This document shows positions 9,722-18,047 of a stretch of DNA of 64,000 nucleotides, in pieces. The position numbers were made by a program, and so were the translations under genes. How positions within the stretch are numbered: position 1 is the first letter of the stretch; each line of letters starts with the position of its first letter. The notes beneath the pieces are model-generated. The model was given only the letters and a program-made list of their open reading frames with translations. It had not been told where the DNA came from and did no database searches. The stretch covers positions 2,170,001 to 2,234,000 of the forward strand of contig NZ_FO704550.1 in the NCBI RefSeq assembly GCF_000968195.1, in the 5' to 3' direction. The stretch is from Xenorhabdus doucetiae (GTDB lineage Bacteria; Pseudomonadota; Gammaproteobacteria; Enterobacterales; Enterobacteriaceae).

Positions 9722-9798
9722 AACGTATGCGGAAGCGGGGAGTTGCATAAAAATCTAGCTAATTAGCCCCTTTGGTGTTAGTGTTAATTACACAGGTA

Positions 9799-9811
9799 GC
9801 TGATGATCAGC
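9799..9811. repeat. 13-bp palindrome
   Basis: GCTGATGATCAGC is a perfect palindrome around a central G, 27 bp before the coiled-coil gene and near the left edge of the mobile-island remnant. It could be an operator or a recombination site. Nothing else supports either reading. Confidence 0.3.
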
Positions 9812-9837
9812 AGCCATCAACCCTAAGAGGGTGAAAA

Positions 9838-10107
9838 ATGCCGTCCATAACTATGAATATACATAACGCCATTAAATCTCTAAAAGAATCAGGCATGGAT
9901 GAATCACAAGCAGAAAAAATTGTCGAGATTATAGCGGACTTACAAAACGTCAGTACGGCGACAAAAGAGGATTTAAAACAAACAGAAAGCAATTTAAAAG
10001 CTGATTTAACATCAATCAAAAGTGATATAGATTGGCTGAAAAAAATAATCCTTACGGTTGGGGTTGCAGTCGTCATCGCGGCCATAAAATATATTTTTGT
10101 AGGTTAA
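9838..10107 (+). CDS. small coiled-coil protein with C-terminal membrane anchor
   Basis: Protein of 89 residues: a charged helical N-terminal part with heptad-like spacing (about residues 30-68, KEDLKQTESNLKADLTSIK) and a single C-terminal membrane helix (about 69-88). This layout resembles the DUF1640/CCDC90-type proteins common in phage and plasmid regions. AGAGGGTGAAAA precedes the ATG; an internal ATG at 9853 is possible. It is closed by its own terminator at 10111-10134. It is the first gene of a likely mobile island; function unknown. Confidence 0.7.
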   Translation: MPSITMNIHNAIKSLKESGMDESQAEKIVEIIADLQNVSTATKEDLKQTESNLKADLTSIKSDIDWLKKIILTVGVAVVIAAIKYIFVG

Positions 10108-10110
10108 TGA

Positions 10111-10134
10111 ATGGGGCTATGTGCCCCATTTTTT
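10111..10134 (+). terminator. rho-independent terminator
   Basis: Stem ATGGGGC / GCCCCAT with a TATGT loop, followed by a run of T. It lies 4 bp after the coiled-coil gene. Its position makes a start codon at 10111 for the next gene unlikely. Confidence 0.75.
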
Positions 10135-10146
10135 AATGGAATACTT

Positions 10147-10428
10147 ATGCGACTAATTGAGAATTACATCCCTCCTTCAACAAATGATCTGACTGATCTT
10201 AAAGGCCGATTGCATTTTACGGGGCAACAAATGGCAGAACTTGCGGGGGTATCTAGCAGTAACCAATGGCGCAAGTACACTGGAGGTGAAAAACCGCGAG
10301 AATTAAATCAACATATCCTTTTTTTCGTAGCAGCCCAATTGACGTTAGATCAAAGCGAATTGTCTCTTATTTTGGATGAAATGAGGAAGTTAGGGGCTGA
10401 ATTTGAAGAAAACCTAATACAGCCCTAG
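10147..10428 (+). CDS. helix-turn-helix protein, phage regulator-like
   Basis: Protein of 93 residues counted from the ATG at 10147 (MRLIENYIPPS...). The upstream in-frame start at 10111 lies inside a terminator hairpin, so I reject it. The segment FTGQQMAELAGVSSSNQWRKYTGG (about 24-47) looks like a helix-turn-helix of the XRE/phage-repressor type. The rest is helical. It sits among a coiled-coil protein, an acetyltransferase remnant and an integrase, which suggests control of a phage-derived element. DNA binding is inferred from pattern only. Confidence 0.65.
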   Translation: MRLIENYIPPSTNDLTDLKGRLHFTGQQMAELAGVSSSNQWRKYTGGEKPRELNQHILFFVAAQLTLDQSELSLILDEMRKLGAEFEENLIQP

Positions 10429-10469
10429 GAACTATACTAAGGCGAGGTTTTCCCATATTGGAGCGGTAT

Positions 10470-10906
10470 ATGTTGATTACCTTAACTGAGGTAAACAAGA
10501 ACAACTTTGAAGCTGTCTGCGACTTGTCAGTCACTGATGACCAACTCGACTATATTGCGGAGAATGCGTTTTCTATTGCTCAATCTAAATTTTTTCCTTC
10601 ATACCAAACACGCGCAGTTTGTCTGGATGGGCAGCCTGTCGGTTTTTTCATGTGGGTACCGGATGATACCAAAGAATAATGATTTGGCGGTTTATGGTGG
10701 ATAAAAACCATCAAAACATGGGAATTGGGCGTAAAGCACTATCGCTGGCGCTTGATGAAATCAGATGTACAGATCAACTGGAATCAATAGCAATCAGCTA
10801 TGATCCGAATAATCTCATTGCGAAAAATCTTTATGCCAGTTTTGGTTTTGTTGAAGCTGGCATAGATGAAGAAGTTGAAGAGATGATCGCTGTTATTAAG
10901 ATTTAG
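10470..10906 (+). pseudogene. GNAT family N-acetyltransferase, frameshifted
   Basis: Two adjoining frames together make one GNAT acetyltransferase. The first (10470-10679) encodes the N-terminal strands ending VGFFMWVPDDTKE. The second (10679-10906) carries the acetyl-CoA loop and the C-terminus (NMGIGRKAL... NLYASFGFVEAG). They meet at TAATG, where stop and ATG share one base. A single missing base (expected ...KE-Y-MIWRFMVDKN) explains the break. The ATG at 10470 has GGAG 6 nt upstream. The family resembles diamine/spermidine acetyltransferases. Translational reinitiation at TAATG could in principle still yield both halves, but a dead gene is the simpler reading. Confidence 0.75.
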
Positions 10907-10917
10907 GGGCTAGGATT

Positions 10918-11574
10918 ATGAAAAACAGAAAATTTGAACGAAATCGCCGTCTGGCTAAACAGTATCATCGTAATCAACATCACAACCAATTTGAACAAGG
11001 CATTTTGGTTTATCATGATTACAGTGAACGTGATCCGGACGAATTATCTTGGTGGGATGATGTTGCTTTTATTCTGGGCAAAGTGCGCGTTGTAGTGACA
11101 TGGCAGCATCCTCGCTGTGTATATTGGGACAAAATTGAGGACGCCGCCATGAAAGCAGCCAACCATCTGTATCCTCACACCGAAGGCGATAATTTCTTTC
11201 AGACCGAAAAAAACTACAAAAAAGTGGGGCGGAGCCGGAAAAAAGTACATTCTCATGTCCTGCTTCCCAATGAAGACTGGCGAAAATGGGGGGATGCAGT
11301 GGAAGCAGAAAAAATCCGTTTACGCAAAGAAGCTGATTTTATTATCACGCCCTCTATGAAAGTCGAAATGCTGGAGCGCTATCGTCATGTCGCTATCGTG
11401 GCACCGCTAGAAATTCGCAATGTCGAAGAACTTCGCCAATTGGCGGATCTGGTGCGTCGTATCCTGAAAAAAGAAACAACATTGGAAACTGAATTTCCTG
11501 ATTATACCTATGGAAAAGCACAGTGGTATGCAGAAGGTTGGTCTAAGCAATCCCAGTACAAATTATCTCAGTAA
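10918..11574 (+). CDS. hypothetical protein, 218 aa
   Basis: I do not recognise this protein. It is soluble, basic and rich in Trp, His and Arg, with a highly charged N-terminus (KNRKFERNRRLAKQYHRNQHH). There is no signal peptide, membrane helix or clear catalytic motif. Segments such as SWWDDVAFILGKVRVVVTWQHPRC and VLLPNEDWRKWGDAVEAEK suggest a folded alpha/beta protein, and the C-terminal third is helical. It follows the GNAT remnant by 11 bp and is closed by a terminator at 11616. The integrase neighbour suggests it belongs to the mobile island. Confidence 0.6.
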   Translation: MKNRKFERNRRLAKQYHRNQHHNQFEQGILVYHDYSERDPDELSWWDDVAFILGKVRVVVTWQHPRCVYWDKIEDAAMKAANHLYPHTEGDNFFQTEKNYKKVGRSRKKVHSHVLLPNEDWRKWGDAVEAEKIRLRKEADFIITPSMKVEMLERYRHVAIVAPLEIRNVEELRQLADLVRRILKKETTLETEFPDYTYGKAQWYAEGWSKQSQYKLSQ

Positions 11575-11916
11575 GTTCGCTAAAACTTAATGTCACTTTT
11601 GACACTGACAAATTTAAAAAAATCACCTTGTGTGATTTTTTTTCTAATCCAGTAACACGATTCTGGTGATTACTCATACTAACTTACAATCAAAACAATC
11701 CATCCAGAAAATTCCGTCAATTTCAATTTATCATTATTATTCAATATATTACGCATATCTCTCATTTCAAAAAACACTCTACTTATTAAAATATACATTT
11801 GAAAAAGTAAGATTTATTAAATAAGATGGTGTGAGTGATTAGCCGTAATTTTTACGGAGCGTAACCATTAAGGTGCACCAAAATCGCATAAAAAATAAAC
11901 CAACTGGAATAGGGAA
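11575..11916. other. intergenic region before integrase
   Basis: This 342-bp gap holds the terminator at 11616-11643 and a small TGTCA/TGACA inverted repeat at 11591-11604. Otherwise it is AT-rich DNA leading into the recombinase gene. An attachment site would be expected nearby, but without the empty site I cannot define one. Confidence 0.5.
11616..11643 (+). terminator. rho-independent terminator
   Basis: AAAAAAATCAC / GTGAT plus a run of T, with loop CTTGT. It lies about 40 bp after the 218-aa hypothetical gene. Confidence 0.7.
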
Positions 11917-12927
11917 ATGGAAATGTCTGCTCCGTTCGAACATGAAAATGACAGTGATAAAAAATCACTGATTGTGCCGACCGATTACCAACAAGAACAG
12001 GATATGCTGATATCGCTGTCAGCATCAGGAAGACAAAACTATAACAATCCCGCCATTGCCTATCTTGTTAGTCTCGGATCAAAACGCAGTCGCCAAACCA
12101 TGAAATCATTTCTGGATATCGTGGCAAAAATGTTGGGCTACCAAAATGTGCAGGACTGTACTTGGCATGCACTCCGTCGCCACCATATTCAGGCAATTAT
12201 GGAAATGCTTTCAGATTCGGGTAAAGCTCCCGCAACAATTAATACTTATCTTGCTGCTTTAAAAGGCGTTGCGTTGGAAGCATGGACCATGAAGCAACTC
12301 GATACCGATAGTTTTCAACATATAAAACAGGTGCGATCTGTCAGGGGAAACCGGTTACCAAAAGGCAGGGCGCTTGAACGTTATGAAATAAAAACATTAT
12401 TTTTTACCTGCGAAAATGATATCAGCACCAAAGGATTACGTGATGCGGCCATCATTGGTGTGCTTATCGGGTGTGGGCTTCGTCGTTCAGAAATTGTTTC
12501 ACTCGATATAAAACACATTATTCATCGTGAACAAGCATTAAGAGTGATGGGAAAAGGTAATAAAGAACGGTTATCTTATATGCCGGTAGGAACATGGGAA
12601 CGTTTAAACCGTTGGATAGATGAAGTGCGTGGTGATCATCCGGGTCCACTTTTTACCCGTATTCGCCGTCATGATGATGTAACCGATAACCGTTTGTCAG
12701 ATCAAGCCATTTATCACATCCTTGAAACACGCAGGATAGAAAGCAGGCTGGAAAAGTTTGCCCCGCATGATCTACGCAGGACATTTGCATCAGCTATGTT
12801 GGACAATGGAGAAGATATCGTCACCGTCAAAGATGCAATGGGGCATTCAAGCATCACGACAACCCAGAAGTATGATCGACGCGGGGATGAGCGCTTAAGG
12901 AATGCTGCCAGAAATTTAAATTTCTAA
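11917..12927 (+). CDS. tyrosine-type site-specific recombinase/integrase
   Basis: Recombinase of 336 residues with an N-terminal SAM-like core-binding domain (about 50-140) and a C-terminal catalytic domain. The catalytic residues are all visible: R189 in GLRRSE, H284 and R287 in HDLRR, H310 in GHSS, and Y319 in TTQKYD. It is therefore probably active. It stands alone at the right end of the island and is the likely agent of its integration, although no tRNA or direct repeat is evident beside it. A solitary XerC-like or integrative-element integrase fits best. Confidence 0.9.
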   Translation: MEMSAPFEHENDSDKKSLIVPTDYQQEQDMLISLSASGRQNYNNPAIAYLVSLGSKRSRQTMKSFLDIVAKMLGYQNVQDCTWHALRRHHIQAIMEMLSDSGKAPATINTYLAALKGVALEAWTMKQLDTDSFQHIKQVRSVRGNRLPKGRALERYEIKTLFFTCENDISTKGLRDAAIIGVLIGCGLRRSEIVSLDIKHIIHREQALRVMGKGNKERLSYMPVGTWERLNRWIDEVRGDHPGPLFTRIRRHDDVTDNRLSDQAIYHILETRRIESRLEKFAPHDLRRTFASAMLDNGEDIVTVKDAMGHSSITTTQKYDRRGDERLRNAARNLNF

Positions 12928-13028
12928 CTAACTTCTCAGACGTTTTTGCGATCAAATATTATTCGACAGATTACTTCATTTAGTGTTAATTATTACCCTT
13001 TCATAAATAACTATGAAGGTGTACTTAT

Positions 13029-13907
13029 ATGACCGCAAAAACACTTTGGAGTACTTATGGTTCAACTTCTCTCTTCGTTTTATTGTGGAGTAGCGGCGCA
13101 ATCTTTTCCCGTTGGGGGCTGGATCATAGTTCTTCTTTTGCCATTTTGACGATACGTTTTGCTATTGCTTTTCTATTTTTGTTGGCACTCTGCATATTCA
13201 AAAAACGTTTTCTTCCTGCTTCGGGAAGCAGGAAGAAAGTCGCCGCAGTAGGATTATTGATCATCGGTGGATATTCGATTTTTTATTTTCTGGCATTGGA
13301 AAATGGCATAACCCCCGGCATTTTGGCTACGGTGATGGGAATTCAGCCAATTATTACACTCTGGGTAATGGAAAGAAATTTCACTGCTCGCCGTTTAGTG
13401 GGGTTGTTTTTATCTTTTATTGGATTAGTACTGGTTGTATTTCAAGGATTGGTTTTAACAAAATTTTCCTTTTCAGGCACTTTTTTCGCGTTGGCTGCAT
13501 TGGCCTGTATGAGTATCGGAGCTATCTTTCAGAAACAAATCCATCAAACCCCCTCTGAAGTTCTACCATTACAATATGGTGTAAGTTTATTGCTTTGCCT
13601 GTTATTTATACCTTTCAAACCTTTTCATATTGAGCCGGTCATTGGTTTTATCGTGCCAGCATTATGGCTTGGTTTAGTCATTTCTGTCGTAGCACAATTA
13701 TTACTTTATCGACTTATCAGGGCTGGTAATTTGGTTAATGTCACTAGTTTATTTTACCTTGTTCCAGGAGTAACAGCAATCATGGATTATTTATTTTTAG
13801 GTAATGCGTTATCTATTTTGAGTATCCTTGGAATGTTCGCGATAATAATCGGTTTGGCGCTGGTTTTTCGTAAAAAAAAGACAAATAAAATTAATAACAT
13901 CAAGTAA
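13029..13907 (+). CDS. EamA/DMT family transporter
   Basis: Inner-membrane protein of 292 residues with about ten hydrophobic helices arranged as two EamA repeats (about 10-145 and 155-282), typical of drug/metabolite exporters. GAAGG lies upstream of the ATG. It lies directly before the amidinotransferase remnant in the same orientation, so it may once have exported that pathway's product, but the 170-bp gap leaves this open. The C-terminus ends in a short lysine-rich tail. Confidence 0.85.
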   Translation: MTAKTLWSTYGSTSLFVLLWSSGAIFSRWGLDHSSSFAILTIRFAIAFLFLLALCIFKKRFLPASGSRKKVAAVGLLIIGGYSIFYFLALENGITPGILATVMGIQPIITLWVMERNFTARRLVGLFLSFIGLVLVVFQGLVLTKFSFSGTFFALAALACMSIGAIFQKQIHQTPSEVLPLQYGVSLLLCLLFIPFKPFHIEPVIGFIVPALWLGLVISVVAQLLLYRLIRAGNLVNVTSLFYLVPGVTAIMDYLFLGNALSILSILGMFAIIIGLALVFRKKKTNKINNIK

Positions 13908-14079
13908 ATTCAAATGGTTATCGCCATATTGATTTATGTTGGTTATTATTTCATACATTTAAAATAACAAATTTATTAAACTTTAACAGGATTGCCAATT
14001 TTCAAAATATGATTAATATCATCAAGTGGGAATGAATAATGAATGACATCAAATAAACAAATAACAAAAGGAGTAAAAC

Positions 14080-14122
14080 ATGGAAAAATCATCTCATTCA
14101 GAATCATCTAAATCACCTGTTA
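14080..14122 (+). pseudogene. glycine amidinotransferase-like gene, 5' fragment
   Basis: AAGGAG precedes an ATG that opens MEKSSHSESSKSPV, after which an IS630 element begins at 14123. Removing the element and one copy of the TA target joins this frame exactly to the downstream fragment (SPV-NAFTEWDPLEEVIVG), the conserved start of L-arginine:glycine amidinotransferases. Only 14 codons remain here. Confidence 0.75.
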
Positions 14123-15203
14123 AGTTAATCAGATAAACTATCTGCATTACTGTTACAATCGATAACACGATAACCTGATTTTCTGCCTGTCCTTATGAAA
14201 TCGAAGATAATACTTTCTGAGCCTGAACAAATAACATTGCAACAACTCGCTTTGAATCATCCCCACCGGGCATACCGTACGCGAGGAACGGGTTTGCTCA
14301 TGCTTGCCAGAGGGAGCAAGCCGTCCCAGATCACCGCTGAAATAGGATGCAGTCTCCGGGTTATCTATAATTGGGTTCACATGTGGCACAATTCAGGGAT
14401 AGCGGGATTATTAGGCGGTCATGCTGGAGGCCGGTATCTCGCTATGACGCCTGAAATGATTGCCACTGCGGTCGAAGCTGCCTGTGCAGAGTCCCTAACT
14501 CTCGCACGGATAGCCCAGTGCGTTGAGGCAAAGCATGGGCCCCTGCCTTGTACGCTTGAAACGCTGGCAAATACCCTGAAAAAGCAGGGGCTCACCTATA
14601 AACGCACCCGTCTATCGCTTAAAAAAAGCGTAACGAAACGTAGTTTGCTAACAAATCCGCCTTGCTGAATAAAATTAAGGCTGGAGCACAGTTAGGCCAT
14701 TACCGTTTGGTCTATTTTGATGAGGCGGGTTTTGCCGCATCTCCACCAGTGCAATATGGATGGAGTCCACGGGGTAAGCCCCATGAAACTGAGCCTCAAG
14801 AGCATGACAGGCGGTCAGTTCTGGGGGCGTTAAAGTACACGGATAACACGCTGTTTTACCAGACAACGTCAGGCAGTATCACGCGAGATGACGTGATTGA
14901 TTTTTTAGAGCAGCTCGCCCAACAAGGGGACAACCGCCTGACATTTTTAGTGTTGGGTAATGCGCGTATCCATCACGGGATTGAAGAAAAAATCAGAAAT
15001 AGCTGGTTACGAGAACACAACCTGTTTTTATTCTACCTTCCCGCCTACAGCCCAGAGCTGAATTTGATTGAAATCGTCTGGAAACAAGCCAAATACCATT
15101 GGCGACGTTTTATCACTTGGACTCAGGAGACAATGGAGAATGAATTAAATACGTTATTGGGCGGTTATGGTAACCAATTTGCAATTAATTTCTCTTGAGT
15201 ACT
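14123..15203 (+). mobile_element. IS630-family element, degenerate
   Basis: A 1,081-bp element flanked by the TA target duplication (14121-14122 and 15204-15205) typical of IS630. The ends show only weak inverted similarity (AGTTAATCAGAT... versus AGTACTCAAGAG... on the other strand). The host gene reads in frame across the excised junction, which fixes both borders. Its transposase carries several lesions. Confidence 0.8.
14195..15198 (+). pseudogene. IS630 family transposase, inactivated
   Basis: The transposase is split into an N-terminal HTH part (14195-14668) and a C-terminal DDE part (about 14644-15198). Frames change at an A7 run (14621-14627). Even if a -1 slip is assumed there, an in-frame TAG follows at 14641-14643. 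In the catalytic half the first Asp is present (YFDEAGF) and the Glu is present (NLIEIVW). The second Asp of the usual VLDNARIHH motif is Gly (VLGNARIHH, GAT to GGT). Three independent lesions make this copy immobile without help from another element. Confidence 0.85.
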
Positions 15204-15864
15204 TAATGCATTTACTGAATGGGACCCACTTGAAGAAGTAATTGTTGGAATTGTCGATGGCGCCAGATTTCCCACATGGCATATGGCGCTGGAACCTGTA
15301 TTGCCAGATAATCAACTCATTAATTTCCAAAGGAATGCAGGACGCTCTTTTCCTAAAGAACGTATTGAAGCAGCCTCCAGAGAATTAGAAGAATTTGTTT
15401 ATATTCTTGAAAATGAAGGTATCAAAGTACGTCGTCCTGATGAACAAGATCAATCAAAAGTATTTGGCGCTCCAGGATGGACAAGTACAGGTTTATATTG
15501 TGCCATGCCAAGAGATATACTTTTTATTATTGGTGATAATATTATTGAGTGTCCACTAGCATGGCGTTCCCGTTATTTCGAAACAGCAGCCTATAAATCT
15601 TTGCTGAAAGAATATTTTAAGGCTGGAGCTAAATGGAGTGCTGCGCCTAAACCACAATTGACTGATGAACAATATAATTTCGGTTGGGAGAAGGAGAGTA
15701 AAGAACAACAAAAAATTGCTCTAGCAGTAACAGAATTTGAACCCACTTTTGATGCGGCTGATTTCTATCGTTGTGGTAGAGATATCATTGCCCAGAAAAG
15801 CCATGTAACAAATGATTTTGGCATTGAATGGCTAAGAAGACACATTGGTGATGAATATCGTATA
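15204..15864 (+). pseudogene. glycine amidinotransferase-like gene, internal fragment
   Basis: About 220 codons of an L-arginine:glycine amidinotransferase-like (pentein-fold) enzyme, in frame with the 5' fragment at 14080. FTEWDPLEEVIVG opens it, and FDAADFYRCGRDI contains the first catalytic acid of this family. LRRHIGDEYRI ends at the next insertion element. The later catalytic His (MHID region) and Cys (near the C-terminus) are absent. DNA to the right of that element does not continue the gene, so the 3' half was deleted rather than just displaced. The remnant cannot encode an active enzyme. Confidence 0.8.
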
Positions 15865-16967
15865 TACCAATCGCCATTGAAGATGCTTGATTTCTTATCC
15901 AAACCCGATCATGCTTGCAATCATGAAAATTCATCTGACACCAGAACAAAAACGTGCCCTCGAATTGATGCATGATACCACTCGTGATAGTCGAGTCTGT
16001 GATCGCATCAAGGCCGTGCTTTTGGCGTCAGAGGGCTGGACAGCTCAGATGATTGCTCAGGCCTTACGTATTCATGAAACTACGGTAAGCCGTCACCTAA
16101 AAGATTTCATCGCGCAGGAAAAACTCACCCCCGAAAATGGCGGTTCTGAAAGCCATCTCTCTGCCAAACAAACCGCCGATCTGGTTGATTATTTGACGGC
16201 AAATTTGCTGCATACGACCGCTCAAATTGTGGATTATGTACGAGCTCGTTGGCAGGTGTCTTTCAGCGTGGGAGGCATGACGAAATGGCTTCACCGACAA
16301 GGTTTCAGCTACAAAAAGCCAAAGGGCGTTCCTCATAAATTCGATGCGGATAAGCAGCAACAATTTATTGATGACTTCCAGTCTCTGAAAGACCGGGCAG
16401 GTCAGAATGAACCTATCCTATTTATTGATGCGGTGCATCCTTCGCAGTCCACAAAGCTCAGCTATGGTTGGATGAAAGCGGGGAAAAATCAGGTAAAAGT
16501 GGTCGAAACCACCGGCAGTCGTACCCGTCTCAATCTTCTGGGCGCCCTCAATTTACAACGAATTGAAGACACCGTGATCCGTGAATACCCGAGTATCAAT
16601 GCCGAAAATATCGCGTATTTTTTCGGCGCTATTAGAGAAACTTACCCACTTTCGCAAAAAATTCATATTATTCTGGATGGGGCGGGTTACCACCGGGCAG
16701 AATTGGTGAAAGAGGTGGCATATGTCCTTAATATTGAACTGCATTACCTACCGCCTTACAGCCCAAACCTCAATCCAATAGAGCGATTGTGGAAGTATAT
16801 GAATGAGCAAGTACGTAACAATGTTTATTTTCCGGATGCGAAGACATTCCGTGAAACCCTTCGTCACTTTTTTCATGTCACTTTGCCAGAAAAAGCGAAA
16901 GAACTCACGACTAGACTGACTGACAACTTTCAGATTTTAAAACCTGCATCTTCAAGTTAGATTGGTA
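15865..16967 (+). mobile_element. IS630-family element, copy 1 (1,103 bp)
   Basis: It begins TACCAATC and ends GATTGGTA, an exact 8-bp terminal inverted repeat, and is flanked by TA. A second copy of equal length lies at 60443-61545 in the same orientation. I see one base difference between them (16377 T versus 60955 A). The left flank is the amidinotransferase gene and the right flank is unrelated sequence before the fnr terminator, which points to a deletion adjoining the element. Confidence 0.9.
15923..16960 (+). CDS. IS630 family transposase
   Basis: Intact DDE transposase of 345 residues from MKIHLTPEQ; an upstream in-frame start would add 12 residues. The N-terminal half has a helix-turn-helix (TAQMIAQALRIHETTVSRHLKDF, about 36-58). 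The catalytic triad is D169 (LFIDAVH), D252 (IILDGAGYH) and E287 (NPIERLW), the DD34E spacing of IS630. The copy at 60501-61538 differs by one residue (Phe here, Tyr there, in IDD-F/Y-QSL). It should be able to mobilise both copies. Confidence 0.92.
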   Translation: MKIHLTPEQKRALELMHDTTRDSRVCDRIKAVLLASEGWTAQMIAQALRIHETTVSRHLKDFIAQEKLTPENGGSESHLSAKQTADLVDYLTANLLHTTAQIVDYVRARWQVSFSVGGMTKWLHRQGFSYKKPKGVPHKFDADKQQQFIDDFQSLKDRAGQNEPILFIDAVHPSQSTKLSYGWMKAGKNQVKVVETTGSRTRLNLLGALNLQRIEDTVIREYPSINAENIAYFFGAIRETYPLSQKIHIILDGAGYHRAELVKEVAYVLNIELHYLPPYSPNLNPIERLWKYMNEQVRNNVYFPDAKTFRETLRHFFHVTLPEKAKELTTRLTDNFQILKPASSS

Positions 16968-16987
16968 TATAACAGGGAAAGAGTACG

Positions 16988-17014
16988 CCAGATCAGCAAA
17001 ATATCGTGATCTGG
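16988..17014. terminator. bidirectional hairpin at the fnr 3' end
   Basis: Perfect inverted repeat CCAGATCA / TGATCTGG with an 11-nt loop, about 19 bp past the fnr stop on the minus strand. T runs are weak, so termination strength is uncertain. Confidence 0.55.
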
Positions 17015-17032
17015 CCTAAAATTTAGCTAATG

Positions 17033-17788
17033 TTAGGACACATTAGCCGAAGGCTTGCCGGCCAACTCAGTCAATTTACCCATATCTTCGACCGCAATAT
17101 ATTTACCTTTGACAGCCAAAATACCATTTTTTTGGAAACGGCCAAGCAGGCGACTGATTGTCTCAACCGTCAAGCCTAAGTAATTGCCAATGTCACCGCG
17201 TGTCATGGTAAGGCGGAATTCGCGGGGAGAGAAACCGCGTTGTGCAAAGCGGCGTGACAGATTGTAAACAAAGGCAGCCAATCTCTCTTCTGCGTTCTTT
17301 TTGGAAAGCAGCAAAATCATCTCTTGGTCGCCTTTGATTTCCCCACTCATCAAACGCATCATTTGTTGACGGAGATTAGGCATTTTTCCGGAAAGGTCAT
17401 CCAGCGTTTCAAATGGGATTTCACATACCATTGACGTTTCCAGGGCCTGGGCAAAACTGGGATGTTCAGTATTAATGATGGCATCAAATCCAACTAAATC
17501 ACCGGCAAGGTGGAAACCTGTAATTTGTTCATCACCTTCTTCGGTAATAGTATAGCTTTTGATGGTCCCAGAACGGATGGCATAGAGTGATTTTAGTGCA
17601 TCACCAGCCTTAAATAACGTTTGCCCTTTCTGGATGGGTTTTTTACGCTCAATGATATTATCAAGCTGGTCAAGTTCATGTTCATTTAAGGTGAAAGGAA
17701 TGCAAAGCTGGCTAATGCTACAATCCTGACAGTGGATTGCACAACCACCAGATTGAATCCGACGAATAATACGTTTTTCCGGGATCAT
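17033..17788 (-). CDS. fnr: fumarate/nitrate reduction transcriptional regulator FNR
   Basis: Oxygen-sensing global regulator of 251 residues. Cysteines at 20, 23, 29 and 122 match the [4Fe-4S] ligands of E. coli FNR, with an extra C16 as in that protein. The cyclic-nucleotide-binding-like domain spans about 30-150, a dimerisation helix follows, and the CRP-type HTH (DIGNYLGLTVETISRLLGRF) is near 190-215. It activates anaerobic respiration genes and represses aerobic ones. A possible FNR half-palindrome lies upstream (17811-17824). The orphan dmsC-like gene diverges from it. Confidence 0.96.
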   Translation of the reverse strand: MIPEKRIIRRIQSGGCAIHCQDCSISQLCIPFTLNEHELDQLDNIIERKKPIQKGQTLFKAGDALKSLYAIRSGTIKSYTITEEGDEQITGFHLAGDLVGFDAIINTEHPSFAQALETSMVCEIPFETLDDLSGKMPNLRQQMMRLMSGEIKGDQEMILLLSKKNAEERLAAFVYNLSRRFAQRGFSPREFRLTMTRGDIGNYLGLTVETISRLLGRFQKNGILAVKGKYIAVEDMGKLTELAGKPSANVS

Positions 17789-17810
17789 AGGGAATACTCA
17801 TTAGAAGTGA

Positions 17811-17824
17811 TTGATATGCGTAAA
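17811..17824 (-). promoter_or_regulatory. possible FNR box upstream of fnr
   Basis: On the minus strand TTTAC-GCAT-ATCAA matches the FNR consensus TTGAT-N4-ATCAA in 8 of 10 positions, with one perfect half. It lies about 23-36 bp before the fnr start, consistent with autoregulation as known in E. coli. A chance match is possible. Confidence 0.35.
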
Positions 17825-18047
17825 CTTAACATATTTAGGTTGCTCTGATAAGAGTAAGTACTCCCACTATCACGGTATTTATCATTCTGGTAAGAAAAGG
17901 AAATTTGGGGGGATTAACGTCGCACTTGCGTGAAATTTTAGCCATTCAATATAATATCTCAATAAAACTGAAATTGAATTAATAATATGTGGATATAATA
18001 CACGTCGATGATGTTATTTGGTTACAGACAAATGAAATAGGGTTGAC

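Noticed and set aside
14621..14643. Programmed -1 frameshift in the first IS630 transposase
   Set aside because: The A7 run would allow it, but the shifted frame meets TAG at 14641, so no full-length product would result.
15865..15975. C-terminal tail of the amidinotransferase remnant beyond DEYRI
   Set aside because: Those codons are read from the IS630 left end and do not belong to the amidinotransferase.
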